Origin: Sporolactobacillus inulinus
GTDB taxonomy: Bacteria; Bacillota; Bacilli; Bacillales; Sporolactobacillaceae
Length of the DNA: 36,399 bases
Assembly (NCBI RefSeq): GCF_006539285.1
Contig: NZ_BJMS01000007.1
Span: 1-36,399 of the forward strand
Direction: 5' to 3'
Shown: piece after piece, positions 24,928 through 33,218 of the stretch
How positions within the stretch are numbered: position 1 is the stretch's first letter
Layout of the letters: every line of letters begins with the position of its first letter
Translations under genes and position numbers: made by a program
Notes under the pieces: model-generated
The model's database searches: none
Seen by the model: the letters and a program-made list of their open reading frames with translations, nothing else
What the model was told of the DNA's origin: nothing

Positions 24928-25485
24928 TTGGCAGAGAATGTATATCGGGAAATTATAACGAAAGCCATATGCGGAAAAGGGAAAAAATTCAGCCAATCCG
25001 CGCACACAGTGACACCATTGCACAAACCTTCGAACATCCTTGGATGCTGGGTCATCAACAATAACTATAAAACTACCTATCATAAGGATGCAGTTCTTGT
25101 CGAAGGGACTTATGACATTAACACATGGTATTCGTATAATGACAATACGAAAACCGAAGTCGTTTGTAAAACCGTCAGCTATCAAGATCGTGTACCGTTG
25201 ACTTTGCGCGATAAACAAGTTATTTCGGATCAAGTCGATGTTTCTTGTCGCGCATTGCAGGAACCCAATTGCTTGGAAGCAAAGATTTCAGAAGGAGAAA
25301 TTGTCGCAAAAGTAGAGCGTGAATTTCTCGTTGAAGTTATTGGTGAAACAAAGGTTAAAGTTCAGGTCGATGACAGTGGACTGATTGAGGCAGACGATGT
25401 TGACGACGAAGATCTGGATTCGGAATTAGACGGTCTGGATTCTGAATTTTTAACCGATGAAGAAAAAGATAACGACAACGAATAG
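24928..25485 (+). CDS. cotE: Outer spore coat morphogenetic protein CotE
   Basis: It directs assembly of the outer spore coat from the mother-cell side. The 185 residues show the CotE pattern: YREIITKAICGKGKKFSQSAHTV at the start, the central CWVINNNY...GTYDINTWYSYNDNTKT and a strongly acidic C-terminal tail (DDVDDEDLDSELDGL to the end). The TTG start has AAAGGAGGT at 24911-24919. A CATAACAT at 24889-24896 resembles sigma-E/sigma-K -10 elements, consistent with mother-cell expression, but no good -35 partner was found. A terminator sits between ricA and cotE, so cotE needs its own promoter. Confidence 0.95.
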   Translation: MAENVYREIITKAICGKGKKFSQSAHTVTPLHKPSNILGCWVINNNYKTTYHKDAVLVEGTYDINTWYSYNDNTKTEVVCKTVSYQDRVPLTLRDKQVISDQVDVSCRALQEPNCLEAKISEGEIVAKVEREFLVEVIGETKVKVQVDDSGLIEADDVDDEDLDSELDGLDSEFLTDEEKDNDNE

Positions 25486-25526
25486 GGATGGTATTCCTCT
25501 CAGGCAAGAAATAGTGATGATTAATG

Positions 25527-25553
25527 TGTAGGTGTAGCACCTGCAACATTTTT
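25527..25553 (+). terminator. Terminator after cotE
   Basis: TGTAGGTG (25527-25534) and CACCTGCA (25538-25545) form an 8-bp stem (one wobble) with a TAG loop, then ACATTTTTAAT. Confidence 0.65.
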
Positions 25554-25640
25554 AATCCGTTTCTGAAAAGAAAACCGCTTGAACTGCTAAGATTAAGGAT
25601 CACCATCGTCTGCTGGTGCCCTGAGCGAGCAGCGGTAAGC

Positions 25641-25714
25641 CAAGAACCGGGCACAGTGACCCGGTTTTCTTACATTAAAAAAGCCATGATCACGCATTGG
25701 ATCATGGCTTTTTT
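25641..25714. terminator. Tandem hairpins between cotE and the third MFS gene
   Basis: First AACCGGG (25645-25651) with CCCGGTT (25660-25666) and a TTTCTT tail. Then a long hairpin with the core AAGCCATGATC / GATCATGGCTT (arms about 25677-25691 and 25700-25714), with A and T runs making it bidirectional. Together they insulate convergent transcription. Confidence 0.8.
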
Positions 25715-25727
25715 TGAAACGAATCGA

Positions 25728-26957
25728 TTAAGCTTTCTGCCGTTTTTCATGCATGAAAAGTTGTTTCCGCTGCATGAAAATGATGGCGCATTCCAGCATC
25801 AGAAGCAATGCGGAAAGGATAAAGACGGTACGGACACCGAGCCAGTCCGCTAACATGCCCATGAGAAGACTGCCAAGAGCAAATAAAACGGATTGAACGG
25901 CATCAGCTGCCGAAAAGACATTGGCCAACTGCTTCGGAGGTACGCAGGTTTGCTCAATCGTGAGAAAAATCGTTGCTTTTAATTGAACAGCAAGCCCATA
26001 GAAAAGTGAAAGTACGAGTGCCATTGCCGGAATCGAGTTGATGCCGAACAAAAAAGTGAAGATACAGGCCAGCAGTGAACTAAATTGCGCGTAGTATGCT
26101 GCCTGGTGTTTGATATGCCGATTCCAGCGCATCCCGCAAATGCTGGCAAGCAGCAGCCCGGCAAAAAAACTGAAATTAATCGATCCCCACCATGATGCAT
26201 CAACATGCAATACCTTATCGACAAAAATGTAGATGATCGCTGCAATCCACACAACATCGGCAAGGGTGCTCAATGAATCAATGATGAAAATGATGCGCAG
26301 CGAAGGATGACGCCAGACCGTCACCCAACCTTCCTTCATAAGCGTCCATTTCGGCCGGTTCGCTTTTTCATTACCCTCTGCGCGAGCTTCGTTTACCTTA
26401 ATTAATGTCATACCCATTGAGCTGATCGTATAAAGAACGAAAGTTAATGCTAAGAGTTTGTAACTTCCAATGTATACGATCAGCAACCCCCCCAATGCCC
26501 AACCGAGCATCGCCATGCACTGATCAAGCATCGAAAGGAAGCTGTTTACCGAGAGTAGCTTCTTCTCGGGTATAAGCAGTGGAACCAATGCCCCGCGCGC
26601 AGGCAATGCCCAACCATCAAGGAAGCTGATCAACACGAGAATGAGAAAAGTCAGGACAATACTGCCGATTCGATTCGTTAATGCGATTGAAGTCATGAGA
26701 AAGGTCAATAAAAAGAGGGTTTTGATTGTTTGTGAAACGGCGAGACAACGTTTCAGCCCCATCCGTTCGAGAACGATGGGCGCAATGAGCGCACTGACAA
26801 AACGTGATCCAGTGCTTAAAAAAGGAACAAGCGCAATCGCTACGGCAGAGTCCGTTAAGCGATACAGGAAAGCCATTAAACCGACGAGGTAAAAAACATC
26901 GCCCAAGTTTGCAAGAGACTGTCCAAGCCATAGGCAATAAAAACTCTTGTTTCTCAT
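25728..26957 (-). CDS. MFS transporter (copy 3, divergent)
   Basis: A 409-residue, about 12-helix MFS protein. It opens MRNKSFYCLWLGQSLANLGDVFYLVGLMAFLY, the same family layout as the two upstream MFS genes but much more distant, so it is not part of the recent duplication. The frame extends to a TTG at 26978 that contains the AGGAG; the real start is ATG 26957, 10 bases from it. Substrate unknown; efflux is inferred from the family. It follows a moxR/DUF58 operon on the same strand, 101 bases away. Confidence 0.83.
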   Translation of the reverse strand: MRNKSFYCLWLGQSLANLGDVFYLVGLMAFLYRLTDSAVAIALVPFLSTGSRFVSALIAPIVLERMGLKRCLAVSQTIKTLFLLTFLMTSIALTNRIGSIVLTFLILVLISFLDGWALPARGALVPLLIPEKKLLSVNSFLSMLDQCMAMLGWALGGLLIVYIGSYKLLALTFVLYTISSMGMTLIKVNEARAEGNEKANRPKWTLMKEGWVTVWRHPSLRIIFIIDSLSTLADVVWIAAIIYIFVDKVLHVDASWWGSINFSFFAGLLLASICGMRWNRHIKHQAAYYAQFSSLLACIFTFLFGINSIPAMALVLSLFYGLAVQLKATIFLTIEQTCVPPKQLANVFSAADAVQSVLFALGSLLMGMLADWLGVRTVFILSALLLMLECAIIFMQRKQLFMHEKRQKA

Positions 26958-27058
26958 GACGTATTCACTCCTATTCAATTGATTTCTTGAATTTTAGAAT
27001 GAATACGCCAATCACATATTTGGATGTTCTTCCCTTCGTTTTTTCTCATTTCATTTTA

Positions 27059-28273
27059 TCATAGTTGGGGTTTCTTAAGGACAGTTTTGTGCTTTAGATG
27101 TTTTATTTGTTTCTCAGCATCATGTACGGCGTCAAGATAGATTGCCTGTTCAGAAGCGGTCAGCTCCTGATTTCCATAGCGTACTTTTTCATAAAAAGTG
27201 ATGAAAAGATCCGCTGAATCTAGGTTCAGTCGATTCGCCCATTCCCGCAATGATTCTGAAGGGTATCGTCCGCACTTCATTTTCTTTGCTAGTTTTTGAA
27301 GACGATAGACTGCACGACGTACGGGATGTTTGGGGGCTGAAACTTGGAGATTCTCCTTTTTACGGTTGTGTCGCTTCTGAAACGGTATTTTTTTTATTTC
27401 TATCGGATCATTTTGCATATCATGTTGTGCTGCTTTGCTCATTTTAATACGGCGTAACTGCCAAAAAGCGATGAACAGAAGCAAAGCGCTAATCAAGATA
27501 CCAAACAGCAGACCAAAGTTAAAGTTAGGCTGCAGATCAGGAATCATTTTCTGCGTGGGCGACTTTTTTTCGGCATTTGAAGCTTGGAGCGCCTTTGTTA
27601 TTTCTCCCCTGGCTTGCGGCGTTGAACGCCCGTTCAGCCAACCAAACACTACGGAAAATACACCATAGCTAATCGGTTTGATCATGAAATGAAATAAGGA
27701 GTCATAAATGAAGGTCACTGCTGGCTTCAGCAATGCGGATAATACTGATATCAGCAGTGCGGTGCATGTCAGTATTCCAGAAATCAATAGCAAAGTGGGT
27801 CCGCTCAATTCGTTGTTTAGATAAATGAAAACGAGTGCAACAACCAGTTCTACAAACAGCAACATAAAAAGTGCAGTTGGTTGATTAATTGGCGCAAAAA
27901 GAGCATAGATGCAGACAATGGCTGCAAAGAGGACAATCAATCGCCAGAGCCGCTCAATACTCCGGCCCTCATCATCTCGAATTGAGAAATAGGTAAGCAT
28001 AGCCGTTAAAAGTATACTCGCAAAGAGACTTAGATGGGCAATGATAAGTGCTGCGAGGCCGGTTAACACGCAGACAACAAGAAAGGCGGCAAGCGTTGAA
28101 TGACGTATTTTCTGCAGACTTCCAAGCAATAGGCAATGGATCACTGCTAAGAACGTAAATGGAACAAGCTGTGCCCATTGATCGGTCATGAACGGCAGAA
28201 GAACAAGAAAGCAAAATAACCATTCACTGGCGAGGTACAGTAAAAAAGTAAGCGAACGCTTAAACGTTGCCAA
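27059..28273 (-). CDS. Multi-spanning membrane protein, DUF4129/TgpA-like, without transglutaminase core
   Basis: A 404-residue protein with about seven hydrophobic segments in the first half (for example SLTFLLYLASEWLFCFLVLLPFM and the segments to about residue 215), a middle loop, another helix (FGLLFGILISALLLFIAFWQL) and a soluble basic C-terminus ending in a helical region (RYPSESLREWANRLN... ELTASEQAIYLDAVHDAEKQI) like the DUF4129 tail of TgpA/YebA proteins. In related operons the third gene usually carries a transglutaminase core between these parts; it is missing here. TTG 28273 is chosen because AAGGAG lies 9 bases before it; the frame extends to 28318. It overlaps the DUF58 stop by 14 bases, so translation is coupled. 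Function unknown. Confidence 0.7.
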   Translation of the reverse strand: MATFKRSLTFLLYLASEWLFCFLVLLPFMTDQWAQLVPFTFLAVIHCLLLGSLQKIRHSTLAAFLVVCVLTGLAALIIAHLSLFASILLTAMLTYFSIRDDEGRSIERLWRLIVLFAAIVCIYALFAPINQPTALFMLLFVELVVALVFIYLNNELSGPTLLLISGILTCTALLISVLSALLKPAVTFIYDSLFHFMIKPISYGVFSVVFGWLNGRSTPQARGEITKALQASNAEKKSPTQKMIPDLQPNFNFGLLFGILISALLLFIAFWQLRRIKMSKAAQHDMQNDPIEIKKIPFQKRHNRKKENLQVSAPKHPVRRAVYRLQKLAKKMKCGRYPSESLREWANRLNLDSADLFITFYEKVRYGNQELTASEQAIYLDAVHDAEKQIKHLKHKTVLKKPQL

Positions 28274-29462
28274 CTGCGCGCACTCCTTTCTCAATCTGCT
28301 CAAGAATACAACCATCATCGAACCGGCGCAGCATATAGATTTGATGGCCCGTCTTTAACCATTTTGCAAGAAAGGGTGCGGCCGGTCCTGGCTGATCCAA
28401 AGCTAAGAAAATGATCATTTGCGGCTGACTCAGTTTCTGGTCAATCATCATAAGTGCTTGAGTTATCGATGTTTTCATTTGCCATGCTTGAATAAACGCG
28501 AGCATCTCCCAGGTTTTTCGGAGTTGCAAGGCGCCCTTACCGGGTTCGATGCCGACCATTTTTTGCCCAATTGATTTCGCATTGCAATAGATGGACGTGT
28601 TCACGGATCGCTTGCATGCTACCTCTGCAAGCCATGCTGCGGCAGAAATTCGTTTATCAAAATCCTCAAACGATTGATGACGCGCCGAATTTGTCTGATT
28701 GAGAAAAAGAAACATCCAACTTTGATCTGCCACGTGTTCGAACGTCTTTGTCTGGAGTTGTCCGGTGCGGGCAGTTGCTTTCCAGTGTATGTATTTAAAT
28801 GGGTCGGAGTAAGTATACTGGCGAATTCCAGAAGGTGTCGAGAGATCCTGATCAAGCGAATGCTTGGTTACGAGAGTTCCTACGCGTTGAGGCGGTACGA
28901 GACTTAGCTGACGGACGGGTTTAGGATCAGGATAAACGATGATTCTATTTTTCAGCAACTGATCAAAATGAATGGAACAGCGAACGATATGAAGTGGATC
29001 CGTACAGATAAACTCAACTGAGCGAATGCGCGCGATACCACGGTTCAGTGCCTTGAACGGACAAGGGACAATCGTTTTCCCTCGAGCGGGCATCGTCAAA
29101 GAAAACGTGTACGCAGAATCCTGATCCTTGCTGTTGTTGGAAAGAAAGGCAATATTTTTGTCTGCAACAATCCTCCCTTTAATTGAAAAGAAAGGAACGG
29201 GATATTGATTTTCAACAATAATTTTTAGTGTGTTTTGATCGCCTGCCGACAAGCGCAAGCTTCTCCTTTGATTTTCAATGACAAAAGTACGGATCATCTG
29301 CAGCAGATACCATTTCGAGAGAAAGGCACAAACCACGAATACGAGCCCGGTAAGCGTGAGCAGAAATGAATCTTTTATAAAGCCGACAAGAAATACGATC
29401 GTACCAAAAAGATAGAACAGCCTCTGATTGTGCGTTTGCCATCCAGCTGCATAACCGCTCAT
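28260..29462 (-). CDS. DUF58-domain protein
   Basis: A 400-residue membrane-anchored protein with two N-terminal membrane helices (about residues 14-52), a beta-rich region, and the DUF58 signature GIRQYTYSDPFKYIHWKATA near residue 215, followed by a von Willebrand-A-like part (WMFLFLNQTN). DUF58 proteins occur next to MoxR ATPases and DUF4129/transglutaminase proteins and are thought to be assembled or activated by the ATPase; the exact role is unknown. Start and stop both overlap the neighbours (ATGA with moxR), so the three genes form a tight operon. AGGAG lies 10 bases before the ATG. Confidence 0.85.
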   Translation of the reverse strand: MSGYAAGWQTHNQRLFYLFGTIVFLVGFIKDSFLLTLTGLVFVVCAFLSKWYLLQMIRTFVIENQRRSLRLSAGDQNTLKIIVENQYPVPFFSIKGRIVADKNIAFLSNNSKDQDSAYTFSLTMPARGKTIVPCPFKALNRGIARIRSVEFICTDPLHIVRCSIHFDQLLKNRIIVYPDPKPVRQLSLVPPQRVGTLVTKHSLDQDLSTPSGIRQYTYSDPFKYIHWKATARTGQLQTKTFEHVADQSWMFLFLNQTNSARHQSFEDFDKRISAAAWLAEVACKRSVNTSIYCNAKSIGQKMVGIEPGKGALQLRKTWEMLAFIQAWQMKTSITQALMMIDQKLSQPQMIIFLALDQPGPAAPFLAKWLKTGHQIYMLRRFDDGCILEQIEKGVRAVGNV

Positions 29463-30403
29463 TCTTGTTGCGCTCCTGATTCCACTGGTACAGCTGTTTG
29501 TTCCAGTACATCTTCTATGATCTGTTGTTTGGTCGTATGCAGTTCGCCTTCCATTGATAAAACGAGGCGGTGGGCAAGTACAGGAACCGCCATGCTTCTG
29601 ACATCTTCAGGAACGACATAATCGCGACCGCTGATTAGTGCCTTAGCTTGTACACTGCGCATCAATGCAAGTGTTCCACGCGGACTGACTCCGTTTGCCG
29701 CCCAATCCGTACTTCGTGTAGCCCTTACAATTTCGAGAAGATAATGCGCAACAGCATCGCTGAGATGAATCTGTTTTACTTGCTCCTGGAGTGCAACGAT
29801 CCGATCTTTTTCAATAACTGGCTTGATCTTTTCCAGAGGATTACCTAAACGATGGAGATTCAGCATTTCCCTTTCCTCATCGAAAGATGGATAGCCGCAA
29901 GAAATTTGCATGAAGAAGCGATCCATTTGCGCTTCTGGAAGAGAGAATGTACCATGGGATTCAATCGGGTTCTGCGTCGCAATGACAAGAAACGGTTTTT
30001 CAATGGCGAACGTTTCACCTTCAATGGTGACTTGTCGTTCTTCCATGACTTCCAAAAGACTAGACTGCGCGCGTGGTGTTGCGCGGTTGATTTCATCAGC
30101 TAGCAACACATTGGTCATGACAGGACCTAAATTCAACTCAAACGATTGTGTTTTCGGATTGAAAAATTTGATTCCGCTAACATCTGATGGGAGCAGATCG
30201 GGCGTGAATTGGATACGTTTGAAGCTGCCATCGATTGATTGAGCAATAATTTTAGCCAACATCGTTTTTCCTGTACCCGGAACATCCTCCATAAGCAAGT
30301 GCCCTTCGCAAATCAAGGAAATAAAAACATAGTCAACCAACTGATCTTTTCCCGTTAACACGGTGTGTACATTTTTCTTTAAACTTTCCAAACTCTCAAT
30401 CAT
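29459..30403 (-). CDS. MoxR-family AAA+ ATPase
   Basis: A 314-residue AAA+ ATPase. Walker A is VPGTGKT at residues 41-47, Walker B is VLLADEINR, followed by ATPRAQSSLLEVMEERQVT, the MoxR signature, and IATQNPIESHGTFSLPEAQMDRF (sensor 1 region). MoxR proteins act as chaperones on metal- or von Willebrand-type partner proteins, here plausibly the DUF58 product encoded next. It is first in the operon, with GGAGG 11 bases before the ATG, and divergent from mutS. B. subtilis has the comparable yeaC-yeaD-yebA cluster at another chromosomal site. Confidence 0.92.
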   Translation of the reverse strand: MIESLESLKKNVHTVLTGKDQLVDYVFISLICEGHLLMEDVPGTGKTMLAKIIAQSIDGSFKRIQFTPDLLPSDVSGIKFFNPKTQSFELNLGPVMTNVLLADEINRATPRAQSSLLEVMEERQVTIEGETFAIEKPFLVIATQNPIESHGTFSLPEAQMDRFFMQISCGYPSFDEEREMLNLHRLGNPLEKIKPVIEKDRIVALQEQVKQIHLSDAVAHYLLEIVRATRSTDWAANGVSPRGTLALMRSVQAKALISGRDYVVPEDVRSMAVPVLAHRLVLSMEGELHTTKQQIIEDVLEQTAVPVESGAQQE

Positions 30404-30504
30404 AAAAAATTACGCCTCCATGCCCTATTTTGTCTATTATATCACTTAATTTTCTGAGTATGTGTCTCGGGTTCACAGGAACCAAGCAGGGATCGGCAGC
30501 CCTG

Positions 30505-30513
30505 TGCTATAAT
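30505..30513 (+). promoter_or_regulatory. Extended -10 promoter of mutSL
   Basis: TGCTATAAT at 30505-30513 gives a TGn-TATAAT extended -10, about 49 bases before the mutS start. No clear -35 is seen. Confidence 0.5.
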
Positions 30514-30561
30514 AATAGGATAATAAACCGTAGGAAAAGAGCAAGGTGGAATGAACAGATT

Positions 30562-33195
30562 ATGAGCTATACCCCAATGATTCAGCAATATTTAGCAATT
30601 AAAGCGCAGTACCAAGACGCTTTTCTTTTTTTTCGACTTGGTGATTTCTATGAACTCTTCTTCGATGATGCGAAAAAAGCATCGAAGGAATTGGAGATTG
30701 CATTGACTTCAAGAAACGGTGGGAAGGACGAGTACATCCCGATGTGCGGTGTTCCTTACCATGCCGCAAAACAATATATTAAGGTGCTCATTGATAAAGG
30801 TTATAAAATCGCGATATGTGAACAGATGGAAGATCCAAAGCTTGCCAAGGGCATGGTGCACCGCGAAGTGATTCAAATGATCACGCCGGGAACAATCATG
30901 GAAGACGAGTCGCTTCAGCCGAAAAAAAATAATTATCTGGCTGCTTTGACTGCCGCTAAGGATGGTTCATTTGGATTGGCCTTGAGTGATTTGACTACGG
31001 GTGAAATACGGGTGACGCTCATTTCCAGTTGGGATGGTGTGATCCAAGAACTGGATGCCAATGACGTGCGCGAGCTGATTCTTGCGTCTAACTTTGATCC
31101 GGATAAAAAGGAAGAAATGGTTGAACGCCTGAATATGGCTTTCTCTGAAAGTGATTCGAGTCAAGTACCTGATCCATTACAAAAGATTGCCATCGGCATT
31201 GATCAGGAAAAATTAATCCAGCCGCTCGGTAAGCTGCTCAGCTATCTCGTAAACACGCAAAAACGTTCGCTTGATCATCTTCAACGTGCAGAAGTCTACC
31301 AAATTAATGCCTATATGATGATTGATCAGCATTCGCGGCGCAATTTGGAATTGACGCAAACAAATCGTGAGAAGAAAACGTATGGTTCGCTGCTTTGGTT
31401 ACTCGATGATGTGAAAACAGCGATGGGTGGACGAAGGTTGAAGCAGTGGATCGAAAAGCCTCTGCTCAGTAAGAACAAAATTGAAAAACGCTTGGATGCT
31501 GTTGCGGCATTAAAAGAGCATTTGCTGGAACGTGAGACCTTGCGTTCGCTACTCGGTAATGTCTATGATCTGGAACGTTTGGTCGGCCGGGTTTCTTTTG
31601 GAAATGTTAATCCACGCGAAGTGGTCCAGTTGAAACGTTCGCTGGAACAAATTCCGGAAATTAAGCGGATGCTGGCTGAATTAGATGAAACGGCTCTAAC
31701 TCAATACGAACAAGAAATGGATCCGTGCACGGAGGTTCGCGAGCTCATTACGGATGCAATCGTGGATGACCCTCCATTTACCACTTCAGACGGCGGGATG
31801 ATTAAGCCGGGTTATCATGAAACCTTGGATCAGTACCGCGATGCATCGAAAAACGGCAAGCGCTGGATTGCCGAACTTGAAGCAAAGGAGCGCGAAGAGA
31901 CCGGGATTAAATCATTAAAGATCGGTTATAATCGAGTGTTTGGCTATTATATTGAGGTCTCTAAGCCTAATTTGAAGCTGATCCCGGAAGGACGTTACGA
32001 ACGTAGACAAACGTTGTCCAATGCCGAACGGTTTATCACCCCGGAATTAAAAGAGAAAGAGCGCGTCATTCTCGAAGCAGAAGAAAAACGCGTCGGTCTT
32101 GAGTTCCAAATTTTCGGCGATGTTCGTTTGAAGATTAAAGAACAGTCTGAGCGTCTGCAAAAATTAGCGCGACTTATCAGCAGTCTTGATGTGCTGCAAA
32201 GTTTCGCCTCGGTCAGCGACCAAAATGGCTATGTTCGGCCGCAATTCTCGAACGAACGGGCACTTGAAATTAAAAACAGCCGCCATCCGGTCATTGAGCG
32301 GGTGATGCGGCGCGGTACTTTTGTTGCGAATGACATTAAAATGGACGAAACGTGCGATCTATTGATGATCACCGGACCGAATATGGGCGGAAAAAGTACG
32401 TATATGCGCCAAGCTGCACTGACTGCAATCATGGCCCAGGTCGGTTGTTTTGTTCCGGCGGATCATGCGGAGCTGCCGATTTTTGATCAAATTTTTACCC
32501 GCATCGGAGCTGCAGATGATCTTGTGTCCGGACAGAGTACGTTTATGGTCGAAATGGATGAAGCCAACTATGCGCTGAGTCACGCGACTCAGAACAGTTT
32601 GATCCTGCTCGATGAAATTGGCCGCGGAACGTCAACCTATGACGGAATTGCGATTGCACAAGCGATTGTTGAATTCATTCACGACCATATTGCAGCGAAA
32701 ACATTCTTCTCAACGCACTATCATGAATTGACGTTTCTTGAAGAGAAACTTGATCGGCTGAAAAATATTCATGTCGGAGCGATGGAAGAAAACGGAACGG
32801 TTGTCTTCCTGCATAAAGTGCTTGAAGGTCAGGCAGACAAAAGTTACGGCATCCATGTCGCCAAACTGGCTGGTCTGCCGGACGTACTGATTGAGCGTGC
32901 GGATACAATTCTTCAAGGACTGGAGGGAAACGCAGCTGCAGATTCGAAATCCTATTCTGAAGCTGATGATGCGCCTCAATCCGATTCACGGGGTGAAGCC
33001 GCTGCAGCGCAAGAAGTAGAAGAAGAACCAGAGCAATTAGCGCTCTTTGCAGAACCGAAAGAACCGGAACAACCACAGCGCAGCAAGACGGAGCGGAAGG
33101 TGCTGCAAGAATTAAATAAAATCGAATTATTGTCGATGACGCCGATGGATGCAATGAACAAGCTCTTTCAGCTTCAGAAAACATTAAAAAAATAA
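30562..33195 (+). CDS. mutS: DNA mismatch repair protein MutS
   Basis: The mismatch-recognising ATPase of post-replicative repair. The mismatch-probing Phe-x-Glu motif is in GDFYELF near residue 31, Walker A is GPNMGGKST at 605-613 and Walker B LLDEIGRGTSTYDG follows. After the ATPase comes an acidic, poorly conserved linker containing EQLALF, a canonical beta-clamp binding motif, then the C-terminal dimer segment. ATG 30562 with AAGGTGGA about 11 bases upstream matches the family start MSYTPMIQQYL; the frame extends further without homology. Length 877, slightly longer than B. subtilis because of the linker. It is followed by mutL after 23 bases; they form an operon. Confidence 0.96.
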   Translation: MSYTPMIQQYLAIKAQYQDAFLFFRLGDFYELFFDDAKKASKELEIALTSRNGGKDEYIPMCGVPYHAAKQYIKVLIDKGYKIAICEQMEDPKLAKGMVHREVIQMITPGTIMEDESLQPKKNNYLAALTAAKDGSFGLALSDLTTGEIRVTLISSWDGVIQELDANDVRELILASNFDPDKKEEMVERLNMAFSESDSSQVPDPLQKIAIGIDQEKLIQPLGKLLSYLVNTQKRSLDHLQRAEVYQINAYMMIDQHSRRNLELTQTNREKKTYGSLLWLLDDVKTAMGGRRLKQWIEKPLLSKNKIEKRLDAVAALKEHLLERETLRSLLGNVYDLERLVGRVSFGNVNPREVVQLKRSLEQIPEIKRMLAELDETALTQYEQEMDPCTEVRELITDAIVDDPPFTTSDGGMIKPGYHETLDQYRDASKNGKRWIAELEAKEREETGIKSLKIGYNRVFGYYIEVSKPNLKLIPEGRYERRQTLSNAERFITPELKEKERVILEAEEKRVGLEFQIFGDVRLKIKEQSERLQKLARLISSLDVLQSFASVSDQNGYVRPQFSNERALEIKNSRHPVIERVMRRGTFVANDIKMDETCDLLMITGPNMGGKSTYMRQAALTAIMAQVGCFVPADHAELPIFDQIFTRIGAADDLVSGQSTFMVEMDEANYALSHATQNSLILLDEIGRGTSTYDGIAIAQAIVEFIHDHIAAKTFFSTHYHELTFLEEKLDRLKNIHVGAMEENGTVVFLHKVLEGQADKSYGIHVAKLAGLPDVLIERADTILQGLEGNAAADSKSYSEADDAPQSDSRGEAAAAQEVEEEPEQLALFAEPKEPEQPQRSKTERKVLQELNKIELLSMTPMDAMNKLFQLQKTLKK

Positions 33196-33218
33196 ATGGA
33201 TGAAAGGAGAAGTCTCTC

